Shown in pieces: positions 19,541-28,101 of a stretch of 49,633 nucleotides of DNA. The notes beneath the pieces were generated by a model. The model did no database searches. It saw only the letters and a program-made list of their open reading frames with translations, and was not told the origin of the DNA. Position 1 is the stretch's first letter; each line of letters begins with the position of its first letter. The stretch spans positions 1 to 49,633 of the forward strand of contig JAPOWK010000021.1 in NCBI GenBank assembly GCA_026707665.1, in the 5' to 3' direction. Both the position numbers and the translations under genes were made by a program. Source of the stretch: Chloroflexota bacterium (GTDB lineage Bacteria > Chloroflexota > Anaerolineae > Aggregatilineales > Phototrophicaceae).

Positions 19541-19849
19541 ATGACGACGGTGGACAGGCTGAAAGAAATGCGCGACGAAAAGTCGCGCCCTCATCTGGAA
19601 CAGTATGCGCCGGTGTGGATGCTGCGCGAGGATATTGTCGCGGAAGAGGAGTCGATACAGTTCCACGTGCTCTTTCAGCACAACCTGCATGGCTGGGTGA
19701 ATCGCCGCTACCGTTACGATGGCTTCAACAATACCTTGTACCACAAGGGGCAAATCGTTCTTTCCGAGGACGACGCGCTGGAATATATGCTGGACAACCC
19801 CTATATCGAGGTTGACGTCGACGATATTCCAAATGCCTACGGTGGTTAA
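19541..19849 (+). CDS. Unknown 102-aa soluble protein
   Basis: I do not recognise this family. The product is a 102-aa, acidic, probably cytoplasmic protein without membrane segments or Cys. It is rich in aromatic residues (many Tyr, Trp, His in the middle third, including HGWVNRRYRYDGFNNTLYHKG) and ends in an acidic stretch. AGGA stands 7 nt upstream of the ATG and a good promoter precedes it, so it looks like a real single-gene unit. Its last 4 nt overlap the end of the convergent glycosyltransferase gene. A small cytosolic binding or adaptor role is possible but nothing in the sequence proves it. Confidence 0.75.
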   Translation: MTTVDRLKEMRDEKSRPHLEQYAPVWMLREDIVAEEESIQFHVLFQHNLHGWVNRRYRYDGFNNTLYHKGQIVLSEDDALEYMLDNPYIEVDVDDIPNAYGG

Positions 19850-21099
19850 GCTCGCTTCAGTTTCTGCCCGGCGACATCTTCAAAGACCGTCAGCAAACGC
19901 GCGGCAATCCCCGACCAGGCGTATTCTTGCGCCAGGCGGGAGGCCGCTATTCCCATGTCTTCCGTTCTCGACCTATCGGTCAGCAGTTCAATGATGCATT
20001 CCGCCAGCGAGATGGGTTCACGCGCCGGAATGTGAAAACCAGTCTCTTGATCCCGAACCAGGAATTGCAAGCCGCCCACCTGAGAAGCGATTACCGGCGT
20101 GCCCGACGACATCGCTTCCAACGCCACCATGCCAAAGGACTCGTAGTCTGAGGGCATGATCACCGCCGCCGCCGCCGCATAATATAGCGGCAACTCCGCC
20201 TGCTCTTTCGCGCCGACAAAACTCACCAGTTGATCGATTCCCAACTTAACGCTGAGCTCTTGCAGCCGATTCATTTCCCGGTCGCGTCCACTGTTTGGAT
20301 CGCCGCCGACGATCATGAAATGCAGGTTTCGCAGCAAAGTCGGCGCCTTGTCTCGCAAAACATGGAGCGCTTCCAGTATGGTGTCTACCGCTTTGAGTGG
20401 CTCCACGCGGCCGACAAAGAGAAGCAAATTGCTATCGAGCCGGATTCCCAGTGTCTCTCGCGCTGCTTCGCGGGATACTGACTGCTTGAATCGCTCCGTA
20501 TTGACACCGGGCGGAATCACAACAATCTGTCGGCGCCCGGCGCGGTACAGCCAGCGGAGTTGAGCCTGCTCGGCCGGCGTCGCGGCGATGACGCGGTCCG
20601 CCCACTGAAGGATTCTCATCTCCGTCATGATTCGGCGATCGGGCTGATAGTCCTTGACTTCAATGCGCTTCTTCATGTGCCCGAGCGTGTGATACATGTG
20701 CGCAAAGCGAATGCCCCATGCTTCTTTGAGCTTGGCCGCCACCCACCCGCTCAACCAGTAGTGGCTGTAGACTATGTCGTAGCGCAAGTTCTCTAATGTC
20801 GCAAATGCCATCAAGTTGGCGGTGAATTCAGACAAATGCTCGTACTGATCGTCCGGCGATAAGGGCTGTGGCGGACCCGCAGCGAGATAGATAACGCGGA
20901 CGTTTTCGCCAATCGCAGCGTCAATCGTATTCTCCATCGGGGAGGCGCGTCTGGTAAAAATGTCGACGCATACGTCTTGCCGTCCTAGCTCGCGCGACAG
21001 CTCGCGGATGTACACATTCATACCGCCGGTCTTCGCGCCACCCATGGGCGCCAGCGGGCTGGTGTGCACACTGATCAGCGCGATGCGTTGGATTGGCAT
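19846..21099 (-). CDS. Family 4 glycosyltransferase (MshA / sucrose-synthase-like)
   Basis: A retaining GT-B glycosyltransferase, 417 aa. The N-terminal acceptor domain begins HTSPLAPMGGAKTGGMNVYIRELS, a signature shared with MshA and sucrose-phosphate synthases. The C-terminal donor domain has VGRVEPLKAVDTILEA and the nucleotide-sugar motif ESFGMVALEAMSSGTPVIAS (the E-x7-E motif of GT4). Donor and acceptor cannot be read from sequence; MshA itself would imply mycothiol synthesis, but no other mycothiol genes are in the window. GGAG lies 6 nt before the ATG. The next gene upstream on the same strand is an acetyltransferase, suggesting a glycoconjugate or surface-polysaccharide unit. Confidence 0.85.
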   Translation of the reverse strand: MPIQRIALISVHTSPLAPMGGAKTGGMNVYIRELSRELGRQDVCVDIFTRRASPMENTIDAAIGENVRVIYLAAGPPQPLSPDDQYEHLSEFTANLMAFATLENLRYDIVYSHYWLSGWVAAKLKEAWGIRFAHMYHTLGHMKKRIEVKDYQPDRRIMTEMRILQWADRVIAATPAEQAQLRWLYRAGRRQIVVIPPGVNTERFKQSVSREAARETLGIRLDSNLLLFVGRVEPLKAVDTILEALHVLRDKAPTLLRNLHFMIVGGDPNSGRDREMNRLQELSVKLGIDQLVSFVGAKEQAELPLYYAAAAAVIMPSDYESFGMVALEAMSSGTPVIASQVGGLQFLVRDQETGFHIPAREPISLAECIIELLTDRSRTEDMGIAASRLAQEYAWSGIAARLLTVFEDVAGQKLKRA

Positions 21100-21126
21100 T
21101 TCTGCTCCGCTGTGCGGGACGCTATT

Positions 21127-22131
21127 CTATCTTGCGCGGATATTCATCACCGCTGTGTCGCGGCCGCCCATTCGGTATTTGTAGGGTTCATCGCCGCGTA
21201 AGAAGTCGTAGTAGGCATAGCCCTGCTCAATGGCGTGCCGGATGTTATAAGCCAAAAGCACAATGCCCGGACTGTACTCGCCAAAATCATCGTGCGCGTG
21301 ACCGGAGTTGTATACCATCACGCGGTTGCCGTAAACAAAGTTGATGTAAGCAGCCGCGCGCCGCTCGCCAATGGTCAGAAAATTCAGTTGCAGCCAGCCA
21401 CGCGCTTGAAGCAAGGGCACAATTGCCCGAAAGAAACTCAGATTCTTCTCATCTTGCAGGAAGCGTTCCTTCTCCGGATCGCTCGCCGCCATCAGGCGGA
21501 CAAACTGCGCCACTTCCTCATCAAGATCGTGCTGTCCATTGACGATGTACCAGTCGATCGATTTTTCGCTGCCTTGAATGCGTCGCATCTTTCGCCTGAC
21601 TTCATGACGCTGCTTCTTGTGCAACCGGCTCATGTAACTTCCCCAGTTATCCGGCAGCTCAATGACGGGGCAAACCTCCTGTTGTTCAACATCTGTCTTG
21701 AAGCCACGACTGCTGAGCAATTCTGGCAGAAGACGCTGGGTCGGTGAATCAAAAGGGATATTGCAGAAGTCTAGGCAATCATACTCGGCGCGGTGATTCC
21801 AGAGGTAATCGGCGAAGGCCGCATAAACATCCGCCATTCGCGCTTCGTCAATGATGAAGTCTAGGTAGTCGGTGACATCGACGCAGCCGATGATTTGAAC
21901 TGAGCGGCCCCGCTCGGATTCGGAGATGAACAGCGGCGCGATTCCTATCGCGGCTCCTTGATTGTAGCAGGCCAGAATCCAAAGCTCGCCCGGTTCATAC
22001 GCCTCCCACCAGGTCTTCTGCCATTCCCAGGTATAAAACACCCGGTTCATCGGCGCGCGCTCAAGCAGATCGTTCCACACTGACTTCAATTTCAAAAATG
22101 CTGAGCCGTCTCGATAGTCTTTTACTTCCAC
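21127..22131 (-). CDS. BioF2/CelD-like GNAT acetyltransferase
   Basis: A 334-aa protein of the FemAB-like double-GNAT group (BioF2 / CelD domain), often found with polysaccharide or cell-wall genes. Seen: an N-terminal half with FYTWEWQKTWWEAY and the substrate-proximal YLDFI block, a basic segment KKQRHEVRRKMRR at about residues 185-200, and a C-terminal GNAT fold with AAYINFVYGNRVMVYNSGH and the closing FLRGDEPYKYRMG. The start is a GTG at 22131 with GGGAG 12 nt upstream; an ATG ten bases earlier is out of frame. It precedes the GT4 gene by 27 nt, so they are probably co-transcribed. Substrate unknown. Confidence 0.75.
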   Translation of the reverse strand: MEVKDYRDGSAFLKLKSVWNDLLERAPMNRVFYTWEWQKTWWEAYEPGELWILACYNQGAAIGIAPLFISESERGRSVQIIGCVDVTDYLDFIIDEARMADVYAAFADYLWNHRAEYDCLDFCNIPFDSPTQRLLPELLSSRGFKTDVEQQEVCPVIELPDNWGSYMSRLHKKQRHEVRRKMRRIQGSEKSIDWYIVNGQHDLDEEVAQFVRLMAASDPEKERFLQDEKNLSFFRAIVPLLQARGWLQLNFLTIGERRAAAYINFVYGNRVMVYNSGHAHDDFGEYSPGIVLLAYNIRHAIEQGYAYYDFLRGDEPYKYRMGGRDTAVMNIRAR

Positions 22132-22240
22132 TCGATTTCATTTCTCCCGTCTGTGTCGCGAAGCTTTCCTGTCCAAGCTAGTGACATGGATTGTCGCAAA
22201 GTTCTTACTTCTGCACATCCCGCCGGACCTGCACGCGACG

Positions 22241-23095
22241 CTACGACCCTGTTGCCTTGGGCGTCATGGGATTATTGCCCCATTCTTTCCACGATCCGTC
22301 ATAAAGACGAAGGTTGCGCGCGCCGGCCACTTCCAGCGCCAGCATGCCAAAGGATGCCGAGACACCAGAGTTGCAGTAGATTACCGTGTCACCGGCATCC
22401 AACGCGACGCCGTTCTCGGCGAAGCATTCCCGCAGCGCTTCGGGCGACAATACGGTCAAATCGTCCGCCACCATCTTCTTTCTCGGCAGACTAATCGCGC
22501 ACGGAATGTGACCGCCCTGCTGCGCGCGCGATGCCGCGCCGGTGAATTCAGCTGGCGAGCGCACGTCAATGAGTTGCATGGAACCTGAATCCAAGCCGGC
22601 CAGAATATCGGCCTCCGTCGCTTTCAAACCGGCATTCACTCGCGGAGTGAAATCCGCCTTCTCCAGCCTCGGAATCTCCGCGCTGATCGGCCGTCCTTCC
22701 GCGTGCCACTTCTCCCAACCGCCATCGAGAATGAAGACATCCTCATGACCATAGTAGCGCAGGCACCAGCGCAGCCGGCAGGCGAACATGCTCGCGGCAT
22801 TATCGTAGATGACGACGCGCGTATCGTTGCTGATGCCAAGCGCGCCCATCAACGCGGCAAATCGTCCAGGCGAAGCGACATCATTTGACGGTGATCCCGG
22901 CTCCACAATATCGACCTGCCAATCAACGAAGACCGCGTTGGGTATGTGCCCCGCCCCATAACCAGCGCGATCGGTGAAGTAATGCGGCGGCGGCTCGGTC
23001 GGCGGCAGCACCTTGCCACGCAGCTCAACGACGCGGATCTTCGGATCATACAGGCGCTGCTCCAACCATGCCGTAGTTACCAGGGGCGACTTCAT
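22241..23095 (-). CDS. Sulfurtransferase with two rhodanese domains
   Basis: Transfers sulfane sulfur from thiosulfate or 3-mercaptopyruvate to a thiophilic acceptor. Two tandem rhodanese domains: an inactive N-terminal one (about 1-145, with VIYDNAASMFACRLRW) and a catalytic C-terminal one with the active Cys in VIYCNSGVSAS at about residue 238. The loop CNSGVSA is closer to thiosulfate sulfurtransferases than to the CGSGVTA loop of mercaptopyruvate enzymes. 284 aa is the normal two-domain length. GAGGGA lies 5 nt upstream of the ATG. It diverges from the hydrolase-ligase fusion. Confidence 0.9.
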   Translation of the reverse strand: MKSPLVTTAWLEQRLYDPKIRVVELRGKVLPPTEPPPHYFTDRAGYGAGHIPNAVFVDWQVDIVEPGSPSNDVASPGRFAALMGALGISNDTRVVIYDNAASMFACRLRWCLRYYGHEDVFILDGGWEKWHAEGRPISAEIPRLEKADFTPRVNAGLKATEADILAGLDSGSMQLIDVRSPAEFTGAASRAQQGGHIPCAISLPRKKMVADDLTVLSPEALRECFAENGVALDAGDTVIYCNSGVSASFGMLALEVAGARNLRLYDGSWKEWGNNPMTPKATGS

Positions 23096-23197
23096 GGCAT
23101 TCCCTCATGCAATTCACACAGCTTGTCGACTTGATTTTACCCTTGATCACTTTGGGCTGCGAATTCTGGCATGATTTCCCCTGCCGGTCGATTTCGC

Positions 23198-23203
23198 TAT
23201 AAT
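23198..23203 (+). promoter_or_regulatory. -10 element of the hydrolase-ligase fusion gene
   Basis: A perfect TATAAT 27 nt before the ATG at 23231. The position 17 nt upstream is TTTCCC, a poor -35, so an activator may be needed or the element may be fortuitous. Confidence 0.5.
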
Positions 23204-23230
23204 AGTGCGAAGCCATCATATTGAGGATTG

Positions 23231-25729
23231 ATGAAGAAGCGAATCCGCGGGCTGAAGCGCTCGGTATTTCAGTTGGACTTTGACCTCTATCGCGTGAAGG
23301 TGCCGATACGGGAGTATCCTGGCGCGAATCTGAGCGTCATAGATCTTTGGCCGCAGGATGTCGAAAAGACGATATTCTTCCAGCACGGTTTCGCTGGCGT
23401 GGCCGAATCATGGGAATGGCAGTTGGCGCATTTCGCCAATCAATATCGCGTGATCGCCCCCGATCTGCGCGGCCATGGGCAGAGCGATGCCCCCCGCAGC
23501 GAATACTCGATGCCGGAATTGATTCAGGATCTGCATGATATTGTCGAGGCGCTGCAGCTGCCCGAGCGATTTGTGCTGGTCGGCCATTCTTTCGGCGGCG
23601 CTATATGCATCGAATTCGCAAACGCCTTTCCAGAGCGCATCGCCAAGCTCGTGCTGGTCGCCAGCGCCGGCGAGTATCCGCTGCCGAAATTCGCCTCCGC
23701 TCTGTTTCGCATTCCCGTTCATATCGCTCTGCCTTTTTGGCGCTATCGCCGTCGCTGGGATGCGGAATACCATGTGCTCAAGTCGATGTTTCACAACAAT
23801 CTGCATGGCTGGCAGGCTTGGTCGCAGTTGCGGAACATCAAAAGCAAGACGCTGGTCATCACCGGCGAGCGCGACAATTACTTTCCCCGCTATGTTTACG
23901 ATGATGTCGCCAAACTGATCCCCGGCGCTGAAGTCCACGACATAGGCTCGGCGAAACACAAAGTCCAACTTGAGCGCCACGAAGCGGTCAATCGGGCGAT
24001 CGAGCGCTTCGTTGAAACATCATCGCGAGCCAGTTGGCGCTCCACCACGCCGGCGGACGCGCTCAGTCGCGGGCGTCCCTGGCTCGGCCACTACGACAAA
24101 GATATCCCGCATACCATTCCGATTCCGCATCAGCCGCTCTTTCGTTTTTTGGAAAGCGCCGCTGATTGGGCGCCACGGCGCACAGCCACCGTCTTCTATG
24201 GCAAGACTCTGAGCTACCGCGAGCTAGAAACCAAGGTCAATCAGTTCGCGCATGGATTGCTGGCGCTGGGCGTGCAAAAGGGCGATCGCGTGCAGATCGT
24301 CCTTCCGAATACGCCTCAATTCATCATCGCCTATTACGCCATCCTGAAGCTTGGCGCCGTAGTCGTCTTGTCGAATCCCGACGCCAATGCGGAGTTAATC
24401 GTCAGCCACGCGCGCGAAACCGATGCCAAGGTTCTAATCACCCTAAGCGCGTTCAGCCAACTAGCGCAATTGCTGCAAGGTCAGGCCGGCGCCGAGACAT
24501 TGATCTTTAGCGGAATCGGCAAACACGTTACGACCAGCCGAGCGGCGGCATTCGGGCGACACCGACAGGCCACGACCGAGGACGAAGCGCTTGCCCGGCG
24601 GATCGGACAGCGCATGTCTGACGTCATGAAGGAGCGGGAAAGGCATCCGCCTGCAATCGACGTCGCGGATACCGATCTCGCCGTGATTTCTTATACCAGC
24701 GGCACGACTGGCAAGCCCCGAGGCGTCTGTCTGACGCATCGCAACCTGGTGGCCAACGCCCTTCAGACTCGTCACTGGATGCCGGAAATCGAATACGGCA
24801 AAGAAGTCGTGATGGCTGTCGTTCCCTTTGAGCATAGTTATGGCATGACCGCCGCGATGAACCTTCCCATCCTGATTGCGGCGAAGATCGTGATCATTTC
24901 CGTGTTTGAGCTCCAGCAAGTCCTGGAACGGATTCGACGTCACAAGCCGACGCTCTTCCCGGGCGTACCGTCAATGTTCACGCTCATCAACCATGCGGCA
25001 AATGTGAGAAGTTATGGCTTGTCGTCAATCAAAGCCTGCATCAGTGGCGCCGCGCCCTTACCCGTTGAAGTGCAAGAGGCTTTTGAGAAATTGACGCGTG
25101 GACGGCTCGTCGAGGGCTACGGCTTGACGGAAGCCGGTCCAGTCACCCATTCGAATCCGCTCTATGGCCTGCGAAAGGTGGGTTCAATCGGTGTGCCTTT
25201 GCCAAACACCGAGGCCAAAATCGTCGATCTGCTCAACGGCGAGGAATTGCCAAGCGGGCAAATTGGAGAAATGGTGGTGAAGGGTCCGCAGATCATGAGT
25301 GGCTATTGGCGGGCGGATCCCAATGACGAGACCGTCCTGCGCGACGGCTGGCTGCACACAGGTGACGTCGCCGTGATGGACGACGACGGCTACTTCAAGA
25401 TTATCAGCCGCAAGCGTGATACGATTTTCACCGGGGATTACAGCGTTTACCCGCGTGACGTCGAAGAGATCTTGTATGAGCACAACAAAGTGCTGGAGGC
25501 GGCCGTAGTCGGCGTTGGACGTGAATCCGGCAACCAGAAAATCAAAGCATTCGTTGTTCCCCGTCCCAACACAGACCTGTCCAAAGAAGAATTGCTGGAG
25601 CTTTGCAAGCGCCGTCTGGAAGGATACGCCGTGCCCTGGGAGATCGAGTTTCGGGAATCGCTGCCGCGCTCGTTTATTGGCAAAGTTCTTCGTCGGGTGC
25701 TCCATGAAGAATACAATGCGAGCCCCTAG
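23231..25729 (+). CDS. Fusion of alpha/beta hydrolase and acyl-CoA synthetase
   Basis: An 832-aa two-domain protein. Residues 1 to about 265 are an alpha/beta hydrolase: oxyanion region QHGFAGVAESW, nucleophile Ser at about 120 in VGHSFGGA, Asp at about 215 (GERDN) and a candidate His at 243 or 250. Residues from about 300 to the end are an ANL-family AMP-forming acyl-CoA ligase with YTSGTTGKPRG (488-498), EGYGLTEAGP, LHTGDVAVMDDDGYF and the C-terminal catalytic Lys in RSFIGKVLRR. A logical reading is that an ester or thioester is hydrolysed and the released acid re-activated to acyl-CoA. The ATG at 23231 with GAGG 4 nt upstream is preferred to a TTG one codon earlier. Uninterrupted frame; substrate unknown. 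Confidence 0.88.
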   Translation: MKKRIRGLKRSVFQLDFDLYRVKVPIREYPGANLSVIDLWPQDVEKTIFFQHGFAGVAESWEWQLAHFANQYRVIAPDLRGHGQSDAPRSEYSMPELIQDLHDIVEALQLPERFVLVGHSFGGAICIEFANAFPERIAKLVLVASAGEYPLPKFASALFRIPVHIALPFWRYRRRWDAEYHVLKSMFHNNLHGWQAWSQLRNIKSKTLVITGERDNYFPRYVYDDVAKLIPGAEVHDIGSAKHKVQLERHEAVNRAIERFVETSSRASWRSTTPADALSRGRPWLGHYDKDIPHTIPIPHQPLFRFLESAADWAPRRTATVFYGKTLSYRELETKVNQFAHGLLALGVQKGDRVQIVLPNTPQFIIAYYAILKLGAVVVLSNPDANAELIVSHARETDAKVLITLSAFSQLAQLLQGQAGAETLIFSGIGKHVTTSRAAAFGRHRQATTEDEALARRIGQRMSDVMKERERHPPAIDVADTDLAVISYTSGTTGKPRGVCLTHRNLVANALQTRHWMPEIEYGKEVVMAVVPFEHSYGMTAAMNLPILIAAKIVIISVFELQQVLERIRRHKPTLFPGVPSMFTLINHAANVRSYGLSSIKACISGAAPLPVEVQEAFEKLTRGRLVEGYGLTEAGPVTHSNPLYGLRKVGSIGVPLPNTEAKIVDLLNGEELPSGQIGEMVVKGPQIMSGYWRADPNDETVLRDGWLHTGDVAVMDDDGYFKIISRKRDTIFTGDYSVYPRDVEEILYEHNKVLEAAVVGVGRESGNQKIKAFVVPRPNTDLSKEELLELCKRRLEGYAVPWEIEFRESLPRSFIGKVLRRVLHEEYNASP

Positions 25730-25820
25730 CCCTTGAGGCGGCCTAATGCGGCGCTCCGATCCGTCCAGCCGTTTGGAATCCTAAATCGTGTGGCAATCCA
25801 GCGCCGACAATCCAAAAGCA

Positions 25821-25833
25821 GGTGATAATCACC
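25821..25833 (+). promoter_or_regulatory. Short hairpin over the ribosome-binding region of the Lon-N gene
   Basis: GGTGA-TAA-TCACC, a perfect 5-bp palindrome ending 1 nt before the ATG at 25835 and including the only Shine-Dalgarno-like bases (AGGTG). It could reduce translation initiation; the small size keeps this tentative. Confidence 0.35.
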
Positions 25834-25834
25834 A

Positions 25835-26491
25835 ATGGCATTCTTGCCGCTGTTTCCGCTGAATACCGTGCTCTTCCCGGGAATGCAGATTCAGCTGCAT
25901 ATCTTTGAAGAACGCTACAAGCTCATGGTCAATAAGTGTATTGAAAACAATGAGCCATTTGGCGTCGTCCTCATCAGGCGTGGCAGAGAAGCGCTGGGAC
26001 CGGTAGCGACGCCCTATCCGGTGGGTTGTACGGCGGCCATAAGCGAAGTGCAGCAGCTCCCTCTGGGAAGAATGAACATAACTGCCGTCGGACAGAGGCG
26101 ATTTCGCATCAAGCGCATCGATCGCAATCAGCCATTCTTGCGTGCCGATGTCGAGTTCTTTATGCCGGCAGACGATCAACCCGAGCTCGTTCACCGATAC
26201 AGCAGATTGCTGCGTCCGCTGGTCATTCACTATTTGGAGACACTGTCTTCATCCGAAGACGCCAAGTTTGATCGGGAGCAAATCCCGCATCGTCCTCGGT
26301 CGATAGCGCAAATTGCCTCCATCTTGCTGCAGGCGGACAGCGCGCAAAAACAGCAGCTGCTCGCGACGCCTAGTTTGTCTCGCCTGATGCGAACGCTCGT
26401 TGAAATTTATCGGCTGGAAACCTTGCTGCTGCGAGTACGCCTGTCTCCGCCTGACAAGGAATTCAACATTGGTCCCTTCTCCAGCAATTGA
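25835..26491 (+). CDS. Stand-alone Lon substrate-binding (LON-N) domain protein
   Basis: A 218-aa protein consisting of the N-terminal domain of Lon protease without the ATPase or peptidase parts. The opening LPLFPLNTVLFPGMQIQLHIFEERYKLMV is the family hallmark, followed by FGVVLIRRGRE and the glycine-containing GQRRFRI strand, then a helical region from about residue 115. Such proteins are widespread in bacteria and their role is poorly defined (peptide or substrate binding). It follows the fusion gene by about 105 nt on the same strand. No catalytic residues are present. Confidence 0.9.
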   Translation: MAFLPLFPLNTVLFPGMQIQLHIFEERYKLMVNKCIENNEPFGVVLIRRGREALGPVATPYPVGCTAAISEVQQLPLGRMNITAVGQRRFRIKRIDRNQPFLRADVEFFMPADDQPELVHRYSRLLRPLVIHYLETLSSSEDAKFDREQIPHRPRSIAQIASILLQADSAQKQQLLATPSLSRLMRTLVEIYRLETLLLRVRLSPPDKEFNIGPFSSN

Positions 26492-26589
26492 AGCAACCAA
26501 AGGAAACTTGATCATTTCCTAACAATCTTTGCCCCTCCGGTGTATATTGGAGCCTACGAGTTTTCCAAAGCGACGGCGGAGCCGATTCA

Positions 26590-27798
26590 TTGAAAGACAT
26601 TGCAAGCAAATCGATACGAGCATTGCTGCTATTGGTCGCTACGATTGTCACGCTGGAAATTGCGTTACAGCTCGGCTTCATCCATTTACCAGATATACTT
26701 GTCAGTCTGATGCCGCAATACCATGCCCGTATCGGCTGGCAGTTGAATACCGAGCATGGCGCGCGCGAGTACCCCGCTTGGCAGGTCGTGGAGTACGATG
26801 TTACGCCACTTACCGGAGACCTTTTCACTCTATCTTGTTTAGAGCCAAGAGACGCCCAGCCAATAGATAACTATAAAGTCTCCTTCAGGCGCGACGGGCA
26901 CGGCTTCCGCAATGCCGAGCCATGGCCAGACGATGTGGATACGGTGGTGATTGGCGATTCATTCACCGACGCGGAACTTATTCAGCGGCCATTTTGGCAG
27001 GGCATCTCGGACACTGTACTGGCGCTGGGCATGCGCGGGTCTGGCACATTGGAACAACAGCAGCTTTTCGAAGCGTATGGACTGCCGCGCAGTCCCGAAA
27101 CCTTGGTGGTTGCTTTTTTCGCCGGAAACGACCTGCGAGATAACGAGAGCGCCGCGTCGATGATAAGGAATCGTTTGACTTGGTACGACAGGTATATCCA
27201 AGATTCCGAGCCGCACGAGTTTTTGGTTGTGCTCCGCACGCTGCATTGGATAGTTGAATTGACGCTGCCCAACAAAGAAATATGGTGCCATTATCCCTAT
27301 TTCACGATCACCGACCCGCCTGCGCCAATTGCGTTTTACCACAAATTTGTACGTAGGATAGGTGAGGACGCGGCATCAATCATGCAGAGAGAAGGCTTGA
27401 CGCTGACACGATCGAGCCTCAGCGAAATGAACACAACACTGCAAGCGATTGATGGCGAACTGGTTCTCATGTACATTCCCTCAAAACCCGAACTATATTG
27501 GAAGTACCTGGATGCCCATACTAAGCGCAGGATAATTGACCACGAGTCTCGCCGATTTGACAACATGCCCCAAGTGTCGGATATTGATGAGAATGTATCC
27601 GACCAACGAGACTTGATGCGCGGTCTAGCTGAGGAACTCGGCATATCTTTTCTTGATCTGACGCCGACGCTCGACGAGGCAATCCGCGCTGGTCAATCGC
27701 CTTATTTCTTCGCCGACACGCACTGGAATCAGCAGGGGCACAATATCGCCCGAAACGCCTTGCTTGACTTTCTGAATCGGTCTAACCTAGAAAAGTGA
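26590..27798 (+). CDS. Membrane-anchored SGNH-hydrolase-like protein (AlgX/AlgJ type)
   Basis: A 402-aa protein with an N-terminal membrane anchor (about residues 9-29), so the catalytic part is likely outside the cytoplasmic membrane. SGNH motifs: GDSFTDAE with the nucleophile Ser at about 124, AGND at about residue 178, and FADTHWNQQGH with the Asp/His pair near the C-terminus. AlgX/AlgJ-like members add or remove acetyl groups on exopolysaccharides. The start is a TTG at 26590 with GGAG exactly 8 nt upstream; no better ATG precedes the membrane anchor. It heads the SxtJ-NodU-DUF5989 group. A TATATT at 26543-26548 may be its -10, but the -35 is weak. Confidence 0.82.
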   Translation: MKDIASKSIRALLLLVATIVTLEIALQLGFIHLPDILVSLMPQYHARIGWQLNTEHGAREYPAWQVVEYDVTPLTGDLFTLSCLEPRDAQPIDNYKVSFRRDGHGFRNAEPWPDDVDTVVIGDSFTDAELIQRPFWQGISDTVLALGMRGSGTLEQQQLFEAYGLPRSPETLVVAFFAGNDLRDNESAASMIRNRLTWYDRYIQDSEPHEFLVVLRTLHWIVELTLPNKEIWCHYPYFTITDPPAPIAFYHKFVRRIGEDAASIMQREGLTLTRSSLSEMNTTLQAIDGELVLMYIPSKPELYWKYLDAHTKRRIIDHESRRFDNMPQVSDIDENVSDQRDLMRGLAEELGISFLDLTPTLDEAIRAGQSPYFFADTHWNQQGHNIARNALLDFLNRSNLEK

Positions 27799-27868
27799 TC
27801 CGAGCTTTTCGGCCCACCTCGGTTCGCAATCGCCTTTGTCCGCCTAGATTCGACATTTGGAGCGCCGC

Positions 27869-28099
27869 TTGAAGAAACTCCTGAAGATCGCTTGGGATCG
27901 CTTCAGCGTCAATTCGGCGATCGTCGCCGACTTGAACGGTCGGTTCATCGCGACCGCATTTTACTTCACTATCATGGTGCCCTTCGGTCTGCTATCAGCG
28001 ATCTTCATGGACCCGCTGCGCAAGAGAAAAGGCGCGGCGCGCTGGGCGGAGAGAGAGCCGCTGCCAACCGACATTGCCTCAGCAAGAGAACAAGGCTAG
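27869..28099 (+). CDS. SxtJ-like small membrane protein
   Basis: A 76-aa protein with one clear hydrophobic segment (FIATAFYFTIMVPFGLLSAIF) between a basic N-terminus and a charged C-terminal tail. It resembles the SxtJ-type membrane proteins that accompany NodU carbamoyltransferases; the match rests on size, topology and position, not a firm motif. The start is a TTG at 27869 with GGAG (27859-27862) 6 nt upstream; a TTG four codons earlier lacks one. It ends 2 nt before the carbamoyltransferase ATG, so the genes are coupled. Confidence 0.72.
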   Translation: MKKLLKIAWDRFSVNSAIVADLNGRFIATAFYFTIMVPFGLLSAIFMDPLRKRKGAARWAEREPLPTDIASAREQG

Positions 28100-28101
28100 C
28101 C

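Noticed and set aside
27892..28101. A 70-residue N-terminal extension of the carbamoyltransferase
   Set aside because: It overlaps the SxtJ-like gene out of frame; NodU proteins start with MYILGIS-like sequence, as seen at 28102.
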